Shown: piece by piece, positions 51,657 through 59,399 of the stretch
Layout of the letters: the number at the start of each line of letters is the position of its first letter
Numbering within the stretch: position 1 is the first letter of the stretch
Origin: Streptomyces hundungensis
GTDB lineage: Bacteria; Actinomycetota; Actinomycetes; Streptomycetales; Streptomycetaceae
Length of the DNA stretch: 64,000 nt
Direction of reading: 5' to 3'
Assembly: GCF_003627815.1 (NCBI RefSeq)
Contig: NZ_CP032698.1
Span: 1,922,001-1,986,000 of the forward strand
Program-made: the position numbers and the translations under genes
Notes under the pieces: model-generated
Database searches by the model: none
What the model saw: only the letters and a program-made list of their open reading frames with translations
What the model was told of the DNA's origin: nothing

Positions 51657-53495
51657 CTACGCCAGTTTCAGCTCCGGCTTGTACAGGTCGAGCCAGATCG
51701 CCAGGTCCAGGGAGTACTCCAGATCCCGGCGCGAGGCCCTGGGGATCTGCGGGGCGCTCGCCTCGGTGGCCCGGCGCAGCCCGTCCCGGTCGATGAGGTC
51801 GAAGACCGGGTGGGAGGTCCGGGCCAGCAGGTCCTTGGCGTGGCCCTGGAGGACGGTGACGTACTCGGGGTCCTGCGTGGAGGGGTAGGGGCTCTTGACC
51901 CGGTCGTACACGGACCGCGGGATGACGTCCCGGGTCGCCTCGCGCAGCAGGCTCTTCTCACGGCCGTCGAAGGACTTGAGGGACCAGGGCGCGTTGTAGA
52001 CGTACTCGACGAGGCGGTGGTCGCAGAACGGCACCCGCACCTCAAGGCCGACGGCCATGCTCGCGCGGTCCTTGCGGTCGAGCAGCACGCGCACGAAGCG
52101 GGTCAGGTGCAGGTGGCTGCTCCTGCGCATCCGGTACTCGAAGTCGCTTTCGCCGTCGAGGCGTTGGACGCCGGCGACGGCGGTGTTGTAGGAGTCCTTG
52201 ACGTAGGCGGGAACGTTCAGCGCGGCCGAGAGCTCCGGGCGCAGCAGGTCGGAGTCGCCGAACTGCTCGACGAAGTTCACGAGCCAGGGGAAGGTGTCGG
52301 CGCTGCGGGCGTCCTCGTCGAAGAATTGCTTGTAGCCGCCGAAGACCTCGTCCGCGGACTCACCGGACAGGGCGACCGTGGAGTGTTCGCGGATCGCCTT
52401 GAACAGCTGGTAGAGCGAGGCGTCCATGTCGCCGAAGCTGATGGGGAGGTCGCGGGCGCGGATCACCTTGGCCCGCACCTCCGGGTCGGCGAGGGACCGG
52501 GCGTCCAGCACGATGTCCTGGTGGAGGGTGCCGGAGGCGCGGGCCACGTCGTGGACGTAGGGGGTGTCGGGGGTCCCGCGCAGGTCGTCGGCGACGAAGT
52601 TCTCGGTCTGGCCGACGAAGTCCACGGCGAAGCTGTGCACCTTCTCGTCCACCTCGCCGAGCTGGCGGGCGGCTATCGCGGTGAGCGCCGAGGAGTCGAG
52701 GCCGCCCGAGAGCAGCATGCAGCGCGGCACGTCGGCGACGAGCTGGCGCCGCACGATGTCGTCGAGCAGTTCGCGGACGCGGGCGACGGTGGTGGCGCGG
52801 TCGTCTTCGTGCGGCCGGGTTTCGAGCTTCCAGTAGGTGTGGGTGCGCAGGCCGCCTCGGTCGACGGTGACGACGGTGCCGGGCTCGACCTCCTTCATGC
52901 CGTCCCATACGGCGTGGCCGGGGGTCTTGACCAGGGTTAACAGCTCGCGCAGGCCGTCGAGCGAGACGGAGCGCCGGGCGAGCGGGTTGGCGAGGATCGC
53001 CTTGGGCTCGGAGCCGAAGAGGACGCCGTCGGGGGTCTCGTAGTAGTAGAAGGGCTTGATGCCCATGCGGTCGCGGATCATCACGAGCCGCTGGACGCGC
53101 TCGTCCCAGATGGCGAAGGCGTACATGCCGTTGAGTCGTTCGGCGACGGCCTCGCCCCACTCCAAGTAGCCGTGCAGGACGACCTCGGTGTCGGAGTCGG
53201 TGTGGAACCGGTGCCCGCGGGAGGCGAGTTCGGCCTTGAGCTCGGTGAAGTTGTAGGCCTCGCCCGAGTAGACGAGGGCGACGGTCTTGCCGTCGGCTTC
53301 GACCGTCATGGGCTGGCGCCCGCCCGGAAGGTCGATGATCGCGAGCCTGCGGTGGCCGAGGGCGGCGGGTCCGCCGGCCCAGACGCCGCGGTCGTCGGGG
53401 CCTCGGCACTCCATCGTCTCGGTCATCGCGTCCAGGGTTTCCCGTTCGGCGCGCAGTTCACGATCGAAGGAGATCCAGCCGGTGATGCCACACAT
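51657..53495 (-). CDS. asnB: Asparagine synthetase (glutamine-hydrolysing)
   Basis: Makes asparagine from aspartate, ATP and glutamine. The 612-residue protein starts MCGITGW, so after Met removal the catalytic Cys is N-terminal; the Ntn glutaminase domain continues with MECRGPDDRG, LGHRRLAIIDLPGG and YSGEAYNFTELK; the synthetase domain has the PPi loop LLSGGLDSSAL and the SGESADEVFGGY, GLEVRVPFCDHRLVEY blocks. ATG 53495 has AGGAGG five bases upstream. Both domains are complete. Other members act in peptide antibiotics, but the stand-alone context favours primary metabolism. Confidence 0.95.
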   Translation of the reverse strand: MCGITGWISFDRELRAERETLDAMTETMECRGPDDRGVWAGGPAALGHRRLAIIDLPGGRQPMTVEADGKTVALVYSGEAYNFTELKAELASRGHRFHTDSDTEVVLHGYLEWGEAVAERLNGMYAFAIWDERVQRLVMIRDRMGIKPFYYYETPDGVLFGSEPKAILANPLARRSVSLDGLRELLTLVKTPGHAVWDGMKEVEPGTVVTVDRGGLRTHTYWKLETRPHEDDRATTVARVRELLDDIVRRQLVADVPRCMLLSGGLDSSALTAIAARQLGEVDEKVHSFAVDFVGQTENFVADDLRGTPDTPYVHDVARASGTLHQDIVLDARSLADPEVRAKVIRARDLPISFGDMDASLYQLFKAIREHSTVALSGESADEVFGGYKQFFDEDARSADTFPWLVNFVEQFGDSDLLRPELSAALNVPAYVKDSYNTAVAGVQRLDGESDFEYRMRRSSHLHLTRFVRVLLDRKDRASMAVGLEVRVPFCDHRLVEYVYNAPWSLKSFDGREKSLLREATRDVIPRSVYDRVKSPYPSTQDPEYVTVLQGHAKDLLARTSHPVFDLIDRDGLRRATEASAPQIPRASRRDLEYSLDLAIWLDLYKPELKLA

Positions 53496-53675
53496 GGTTC
53501 CTCCTGGTTCACCTCTCCGGCCGGAGGGGGACGTGCCGTCGACCGAAGCGGATGTAATGGGCAACTATTTAGCTTCGATCGTGTGGTGCGGAGGTATGGG
53601 GCGTCAACGGGGTGAGGGGTGAAATGGCTTGTAAATGGGGGTTGTTGGCGGTCGGCGGGGGTTTTCCGAGTTGGG

Positions 53676-54776
53676 TTACGGGCTGACCGCGAGGACGATG
53701 TACGCGGCGAACAAGGAGAGGTGCACCCCGCCCTGCATCAGGGTGGCGCGGCCCGGTACGACGGTGAGGATGCCGACCGCCACGGTCAGCGCGAGCAGCA
53801 CCATGTGGCTGGCGCCCAGGCCGAGGACGAGCGGCCCGGACAGCCAGATCGTGGCGAGAGCGACGGCCGGAATGGTGAGGCCGATGCTCGCCATGGCCGA
53901 GCCGAGCGCCAGGTTGAGGCTGGTCTGCACGCGGTCGCGACGGGCCGCGCGCACCGCCGCGATGGTCTCGGGAAGCAGCACGAGCAGCGCGATGACGACG
54001 CCGACGACCGAGGCGGGCAGCCCCGCCGCGGCCACCCCCCGCTCGATGGTGGGCGAGACGCCCTTGGCCAGGCCCACCACCGCGACGAGCGCCACCCCGA
54101 GCAGGATGACGCTGGTCCAGGCGGTGCGTGCGGAGGGCGGGTTGGCGTGCGCATCGTCCCGCATCACCTCGCCCTGCTGGGTGACCGGCAGGAAGTAGTC
54201 GCGGTGGCGCACCGTCTGGGTCGCCACGAAGAGCCCGTACAGGAACACCGACGCGATCGCCGCGAAGATCAGCTGGGCGGGCGAGAACTCCGGGCCCGGC
54301 TTGCTGGTGGTGAAGGTCGGCAGGGCGAGACTGAGGCCCGCCAGCGTGGTGACCGTCGCGAACGCGGTGACGGTGCCCTCGGCGTTGAAGACGGCCAGTC
54401 GGCGCCGCACGGCGCCCACCAGGAGGCACACCCCGACGATGCCGTTGCAGGTGATCATCACGGCGGCGAAGACGGTGTCGCGGGCGAGCGAGGCGCTCTT
54501 GTCGCCGCCGTCCGACATCAGGGTGACGATCAGGGCGACCTCGATGATGGTCACCGCGACCGCGAGCACGAGCGACCCGAACGGTTCGCCCACCCGGTGC
54601 GCCACCACCTCCGCGTGGTGCACCGCCGCGAGCACCGCGCCGGCCAGGAAACACGCGACCAGCGCGACGAGCACGCCGGGCAGCGAACGGCCCCACGTCA
54701 GCGCGAGCAGCACGACGGCGAGCGGCGGCATCACCGCCGACCAGCGGTCCAGGGGCAGGCGCGCGAGACGGATCAT
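53676..54776 (-). CDS. ChaA-like calcium/proton (cation) antiporter
   Basis: 366-residue membrane protein of the Ca2+/cation antiporter superfamily, about 11 hydrophobic segments, with two inverted family repeats, the first around AEVVAHRVGEPFGSLVLAVAVTIIEVALIV and the second around LVLLPETIAAVRAARRDRVQTSLNLALGSAMASIGLTIP; both carry the acidic residue plus GS motif that form the ion site. Extrudes Ca2+ or Na+ in exchange for protons. ATG 54776; the stop is 180 bp from asnB and there is no obvious operon. Confidence 0.92.
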   Translation of the reverse strand: MIRLARLPLDRWSAVMPPLAVVLLALTWGRSLPGVLVALVACFLAGAVLAAVHHAEVVAHRVGEPFGSLVLAVAVTIIEVALIVTLMSDGGDKSASLARDTVFAAVMITCNGIVGVCLLVGAVRRRLAVFNAEGTVTAFATVTTLAGLSLALPTFTTSKPGPEFSPAQLIFAAIASVFLYGLFVATQTVRHRDYFLPVTQQGEVMRDDAHANPPSARTAWTSVILLGVALVAVVGLAKGVSPTIERGVAAAGLPASVVGVVIALLVLLPETIAAVRAARRDRVQTSLNLALGSAMASIGLTIPAVALATIWLSGPLVLGLGASHMVLLALTVAVGILTVVPGRATLMQGGVHLSLFAAYIVLAVSP

Positions 54777-54831
54777 GCCTTCGACGTTCTCAGAAGTGGC
54801 GGCGCCCCGCCCGTCGGACCACGGCGTCGGA

Positions 54832-56205
54832 CTACCGCCGCCCGGCCGCCGCGACCGCCAGGTGGCGGCGCGCGTAGGAGCGCCAGGGCCGCCAGGCGTC
54901 CCGGTCCGCTGGGCCCACGTCCGGGTCGCCGAGCGCCCGCGTACGGATCACCTGGACGGTCTCCTCGTCCATGCCGGGCAGGGTGCGCAGCACGCGGGCG
55001 GCCTCGTCGCGGTCGGCGCCGGCGTCCAGGCGCAGGGTGGCGTCGGCGAGCGCGGTCGCCAGGGCGGCGAGGTGCGGATCGGGGTGGGGGGCGAGCGTGG
55101 CGGAGTCCGGGAACAGATGGGTGAGCGTGCCGCAGGGCACGTCGAGCCGTTTGCCGTACGTCTCGACGAGGCCCGCCGCGCGCTGCTGCCCGATCAGCGC
55201 CCGCACCGCGCACTCCTCGGGGTCGGCCGCCCCCGGCGAGCGAAGCCCTGGGGTGCGGGCGACGAGCGGGGCGAGACGGGGGTCGGCGCCGAGCCGCTCG
55301 TCGACGGCGTACGGGTCGGCGTCCAGGTCGAACAGGCGGCGCAGGCGCTGGACGGCGGTGGTCAGATCGCGCAGGTCGGTGAGGTGGATCCGGGCGTCCA
55401 GCCAGCCCTGGCGGGCCGCGGTGTGTGCGGGTGCGGCCTCGTCGACGGCCACGACGGCGGTGCCGTGGGGCAGGCCCAGGGTGCGGCGGTAGGTGCGGGC
55501 TCCGCTCGCGCCGGCGACCTCCTCGACGTGCTCGACGGCCTCGGCGGCCAGCAGGTCGAAGGTCTCCTTCACCGCGTACGCGCCCCGGTGGGCGAGCCGC
55601 AGCGGGATCCCGGCCGCGGCCGCGACACCGGCTCTGGTGGCCCGGGTGCCGGCCTCCTCACGCAGGCCGCTGGGCGTACGGGCGTAGATCTGCCGGATCG
55701 TGTCGTTGAACTGGCGCACGCTCGCGAAGCCCGAGGCGAACGCGATCTCGGTCACCGGGAGCGAGGTGGTCTGGAGCAACACCCTTGCCGCGTGGGCGCG
55801 TTGGGCCCGGGCGAGCGCGACCGGGCCCGCGCCCACCTCCGCGGTGAGCTGGCGCTGCACCTGGCGGGCGCTGTAGCCCAGCCGGGTCGCCAGACCCGGC
55901 ACGCCCTCCCGGTCCACCACGCCGTCCCCGATCATGCGCATGGCCCGGCCCACGACGTCGGCCCGCGCGTTCCACTCGGCGGAGCCGGGCACGGCGTCCG
56001 GGCGGCAGCGGCGGCACGCGCGGAAGCCGTGGTTCTGGGCGGCGGCGGCGCTCGGGAAGAACCGGACGTTCTTGCGGCGGGGGGTGACGGCGGGGCAGCT
56101 CGGGCGGCAGTAGATGCCGGTCGTCGCGACGGCGAAGAAGAACTCGCCGTCGAACCGGGCGTCCCTGCTGGTGACCGCCTCGTACGCGGCGTCGTGGTCC
56201 ATCAC
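54832..56205 (-). CDS. Ada-AlkA fusion: methylation-response regulator with 3-methyladenine glycosylase domain
   Basis: 457-residue DNA-alkylation repair protein. N-terminal Ada zinc domain with C33, C37, C64, C67 (IYCRPSC, ACRRC), where the methyl-accepting cysteine would be C33; AraC-type HTH (~85-185, VTEIAFASGFASVRQFNDTIRQIYARTP); AlkA N-terminal domain and HhH-GPD glycosylase domain. The last part is unusual: after LPGMDEETVQVIRTRALGDPDVGPADRD it goes straight to WRPWRSYARRHL, ~20 residues shorter than AlkA relatives, and GxGPWTA is replaced. So repair of methylphosphotriesters and transcription control are likely intact but base excision may be impaired. ATG 56205. Confidence 0.88.
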   Translation of the reverse strand: MMDHDAAYEAVTSRDARFDGEFFFAVATTGIYCRPSCPAVTPRRKNVRFFPSAAAAQNHGFRACRRCRPDAVPGSAEWNARADVVGRAMRMIGDGVVDREGVPGLATRLGYSARQVQRQLTAEVGAGPVALARAQRAHAARVLLQTTSLPVTEIAFASGFASVRQFNDTIRQIYARTPSGLREEAGTRATRAGVAAAAGIPLRLAHRGAYAVKETFDLLAAEAVEHVEEVAGASGARTYRRTLGLPHGTAVVAVDEAAPAHTAARQGWLDARIHLTDLRDLTTAVQRLRRLFDLDADPYAVDERLGADPRLAPLVARTPGLRSPGAADPEECAVRALIGQQRAAGLVETYGKRLDVPCGTLTHLFPDSATLAPHPDPHLAALATALADATLRLDAGADRDEAARVLRTLPGMDEETVQVIRTRALGDPDVGPADRDAWRPWRSYARRHLAVAAAGRR

Positions 56206-56263
56206 GTCTTCCAGTGTGCGGGGTCCCCTGCCGGGCGGCTGGCGGCTTTCGGACCCCGCCCCC

Positions 56264-56710
56264 CTTCCCTGGGGCTCCGCCCCAGACCCCGGGCACCTCG
56301 CCCACCCACCCGCCCGTTACGGGGGTTGGATAGCCCCGGGTCCCTGGGGCTCTGCCCCAGACCCCGTTCGCGCCTTAAGGGCGCTCGTCCTCAATCGCCG
56401 GACAGGCTGAGGTGCTGGCCAGCACCGAATAGTTAAGGGGCGCGAGGAACTGCGCGAGAAGCCAGCACGGTCCGCAGGTTCGAGAGGGTTTAGGGGCGCG
56501 AGGAACTGCGCGACCAGCCACCCACGGCCCGCAGACGAAAACGGGTCTCCAGGGGCGCGAGGAACTGCGCAAAAGCGACCACGGCCCGCAGGTTCGAGAG
56601 GGTTTAGGGGCGCGAGGAACTGCGCGACCAGCCACCCACGGCCCGAGGACGAAAAGCGGGTTTCTAGGGGCGCGGGGAACTGCGCGACCAGCCCCGCACG
56701 GTCCGCAGCC
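56264..56710. repeat. Second cluster of the intergenic repeat, with five CGCGAGGAACTGCGCG units
   Basis: From 56342 it holds an inverted copy of the 47.6-kb repeat (CTGCCCCAGACCCCGTTCGC, CTTAAGGGCGCTCGTC, CTCAATCGCCGGACAGGCTG). Then AGGGGCGCGAGGAACTGCGC starts at 56436, 56492, 56551, 56606 and 56666, spaced 55-60 bp, each followed by a CCACGGCCCGCAG-like block; a weaker upstream fragment lies near 56264. The 0.56-kb gap between the Ada-AlkA and rsgA genes holds no gene otherwise. Confidence 0.9.
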
Positions 56711-56769
56711 GTAAGGGGGTGCAGGGGTGCGGGGGCAAGGGCCTCCCCCAGCAGCCCGCACCCCGCACC

Positions 56770-57918
56770 TCAAGACACTCCGCGCCCCCGCTTGAGCACT
56801 CCGTTCGCCCGCCCCTCCGCCCCCCGCAACCTCCACTCCCTCCGAAGCTCCGCCCGCACCCGCGCATCCGTCTTCGCCACGATCCGCTGGTTCTCGCGCA
56901 GCAGCTTGCGGTAACTGTCCAGGCGGCGTTCCGACAGGGAGCCGTCCTCGATGGCCGCCAGCACCGCGCAGCCCGGTTCCGCCTGGTGGGCGCAGTCGTG
57001 GAAGCGGCAGTCCGTGGCCAGTTCCTCGATCTCGGCGAAGACCTGGCCGACGCCGGACTCCGCGTCGTACAGGCCGACACCCCGCAGCCCGGGGGTGTCG
57101 ATGAGGACGCCCCCGCCGGGCAGCACCAGCAGGTTGCGGGTGGTCGTGGTGTGGCGGCCCTTGCCGTCCACGTCGCGGATGGCCTGCACCACCATCACCT
57201 CCGCGCCGAGCAGCGCGTTGGCGAGCGTGGACTTGCCCGCGCCGGACTGCCCGAGCAGCACGCTGGTGCCGCCCGCGACGACCGCGGCGAGGATGTCGAT
57301 GCCCTCGCGGGTGGTCGCGCTGACCGGCAGGACCTGCACCCCGGGCGCGGCCGTTTCGACGTCCCGGACGAGGTAGGAGAGCCCGACCGGGTCGGGGACC
57401 AGGTCGGCCTTGGTGAGTACGACGAGCGGCTGGGCGCCCGATTCCCAGGCCAGCGCCAGGAAACGCTCGATGCGGCCGAGGTCGAGTTCGACGGCGAGCG
57501 ACACCGCGATGATCGCGTGGTCGACGTTGGCCGCCAGGATCTGCGCCTCGGACCGGTTGGAGGAGGTGCTGCGCACGAACGCGGTGCGGCGCGGCAGATA
57601 CGCCCGCACGAAGCGCGGGTCGCCGCCCGGTTCGACGACGGCCCAGTCACCGGTGCAGATCACCCGCATCGGGTCGTGCGGGGTGACGTACGCGGTGTCG
57701 GCGCGCAGGGTGCCGTCGGCGGTCGCCACGTCGCACTGGCCGCGGTCGACCCGGACGACCCGGCCGGGCACCAGGCCCTGCTCGGCGTACGGGGTGAACT
57801 CGGCGGCCCAGGCGTCGTCCCAGCCGTACGCGGCGAGCGGGCGCGACGGGGCGGAGGTGTTGAACCCCGAGGTGCCGAAGGCGGAGGTGTTGAACGGGGT
57901 GGAGAACGAGGAAGACAA
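56770..57918 (-). CDS. rsgA: Ribosome small-subunit-dependent GTPase A
   Basis: Circularly permuted GTPase that helps mature the 30S subunit. 382 residues: OB-fold N-terminal domain preceded by ~35 Ser/Thr/Phe-rich residues with two near-identical NTSAFGTSGF copies, then motifs in permuted order G4 (LTKADL), G5 (VSATTREG), G1 (LLGQSGAGKSTLANAL), G2/switch (GKGRHTTTTRNL), G3 (IDTPGLR), then the C-terminal zinc finger (CRFHDCAHQAEPGC). ATG 57918 has AAGGG upstream. A tiny ORF sits 60 bp before it. Confidence 0.95.
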   Translation of the reverse strand: MSSSFSTPFNTSAFGTSGFNTSAPSRPLAAYGWDDAWAAEFTPYAEQGLVPGRVVRVDRGQCDVATADGTLRADTAYVTPHDPMRVICTGDWAVVEPGGDPRFVRAYLPRRTAFVRSTSSNRSEAQILAANVDHAIIAVSLAVELDLGRIERFLALAWESGAQPLVVLTKADLVPDPVGLSYLVRDVETAAPGVQVLPVSATTREGIDILAAVVAGGTSVLLGQSGAGKSTLANALLGAEVMVVQAIRDVDGKGRHTTTTRNLLVLPGGGVLIDTPGLRGVGLYDAESGVGQVFAEIEELATDCRFHDCAHQAEPGCAVLAAIEDGSLSERRLDSYRKLLRENQRIVAKTDARVRAELRREWRLRGAEGRANGVLKRGRGVS

Positions 57919-57978
57919 GGGGGACCCTTCGAAGGGCGGTCCCGGCGGCGCGCTGTGGGCGCGCGGTACGCGTGGGTG

Positions 57979-58050
57979 TCAGCCGGAGACCACAGGGGTG
58001 GGAACGATGAACTCCTGAATGCGGGCAGTGCCCGTCACCATGACCGTCAT
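57979..58050 (-). CDS. Putative 23-residue leader peptide upstream of rsgA
   Basis: A strong ribosome site AGGAGGT (58061-58067) precedes TTG 58053 (7-base spacing) and ATG 58050 (10-base). The ORF reads MTVMVTGTARIQEFIVPTPV and three more residues and stops at 57979, 60 bp before rsgA. Such a strong site for so short a frame suggests it is translated, perhaps a leader coupled to rsgA. I know no homologue. A random ORF is possible. Confidence 0.4.
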   Translation of the reverse strand: MTVMVTGTARIQEFIVPTPVVSG

Positions 58051-58201
58051 CAATGTCCTCACCTCCTGCTTCTGCTCAACGAACCGACCCCGCTCGCCGT
58101 CGCGCGAGCGGATGAGCACAACCCTAGCCACGCCCCCGGCACGGCACCACCGAATTAATCGGCCCCGGCAAGGCCCTTCGGCGCGGTGGGAGCCTGGGGG
58201 C

Positions 58202-59380
58202 ATGAACGACCCGACGCAGGACCCCCGCTTCCACCAGGACCCCTATCCCGCGTACGCCGCCCTGCGGTCCAGGTGCCCGGTGCAGCGCCTCGCCAACGGG
58301 CCCGACGGGCGCGCCAGTTATGTGGTCACCGGCTACGCGGAGGCCCGCGAGGCGCTCGCGGACGCTCGGCTGTCGAAGGACACGGCGGCCTTCTTCGCGG
58401 GCAAGGGTTCGTCGCGGCGCCTGCATCCCGCGGTGGCGCGGACCATGCTGGCCAGCGATCCGCCCCGGCACACCCGGCTGCGCAAGCTGGTCACGAAGGC
58501 GTTCACCACGGGTGCCGTGGCGGAGCTGCGTCCGTTCATCGCCCACGTCACCGACGAGTTGCTGGATCGGTGGCCGGTGGGCCAACAGGCCGACTTCGTG
58601 GCCGACTTGGCGGTTCCTCTGCCGGTCGCCGTGATCTGCGAGCTGCTCGGGGTGCCGCAGGACGACCGGCCGGATGTGCGGCGCTGGTCCGGGGAGCTGT
58701 TCGCGGCGGGACGACCCGACGTCATCGACGCGGCCTCGCATGCGCTCGCCGACTACATGACCAACCTCATCGCCGCGAAGCGCCTGCGCCCGGGGGAGCG
58801 TCTTCTCGACCGGCTCATCGCGGCGCGGGACGGCGACGACCGCCTGTCGGAGGAGGAGTTGGTCTCCCTCGCCGTGCTGCTCCTCGTGGCCGGGCACGAG
58901 ACCACCACCCACTTCCTCGGCAACGCCGCCCTCGCGCTGCTCCGGCACCCCGCCGCACTCGACCGTCTCCGGGCGGATCCGGACGGGATCCGGACCCTGC
59001 TGGACGAGCTGCTCCGGTACGACTCCCCCGTCAGTACGGCCACGTTCAGGTTCACCACCGAGGCCGTCACGCTCGGCGGTACGGACATTCCCGCCGGTGT
59101 CCCCGTCCTGGTCGCGCTCGGAGCGGCCAACCGCGACCCGCGGCGGTTCCCGTCGCCGGACCTGCTCGACCGGGACCGGGACGCCGCCGGACATCTCGGC
59201 TTCGGCCACGGCATCCACCGCTGCGTCGGCGCTCCCCTGGCCCTGGCCGAGGCCGAGATCGCGCTGCGCGCGGCCCTGGTGCGCTTCTCCCGCCTCCGGC
59301 TCGCCGTGGCGTTCGAGCGGCTCCAGTGGCGGCGCACCCGGCTGGTGCGCGGGCTGACCTCGCTGCCCGTCCTCACGTAA
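58202..59380 (+). CDS. Cytochrome P450
   Basis: 392-residue class I bacterial P450. I-helix motif AGHETT (230-235) with the acid/alcohol pair; ExxR with E269 and R272; PERF-like region FPSPDLLDRDR; heme-binding loop FGHGIHRCVG with C341 as ligand. The length is typical of CYP105/107-like soluble enzymes; without search I cannot assign a subfamily. No ferredoxin gene follows, so electrons must come from elsewhere. ATG 58202, with a GGGAGC...GGGGG stretch before it. Converges with the glycosidase-family gene at 20 bp. Confidence 0.94.
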   Translation: MNDPTQDPRFHQDPYPAYAALRSRCPVQRLANGPDGRASYVVTGYAEAREALADARLSKDTAAFFAGKGSSRRLHPAVARTMLASDPPRHTRLRKLVTKAFTTGAVAELRPFIAHVTDELLDRWPVGQQADFVADLAVPLPVAVICELLGVPQDDRPDVRRWSGELFAAGRPDVIDAASHALADYMTNLIAAKRLRPGERLLDRLIAARDGDDRLSEEELVSLAVLLLVAGHETTTHFLGNAALALLRHPAALDRLRADPDGIRTLLDELLRYDSPVSTATFRFTTEAVTLGGTDIPAGVPVLVALGAANRDPRRFPSPDLLDRDRDAAGHLGFGHGIHRCVGAPLALAEAEIALRAALVRFSRLRLAVAFERLQWRRTRLVRGLTSLPVLT

Positions 59381-59399
59381 CCGCTCGGCGCTTTCCGTA

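Noticed and set aside
54301..56436. 711-codon plus-strand frame antisense to the Ada-AlkA gene and its neighbour
   Set aside because: Opposite strand of two well-supported genes; no motifs of its own.
56436..56710. CRISPR-like array
   Set aside because: Repeat core is ~20 bp and degenerate, spacers are similar to each other, and no cas gene is near.
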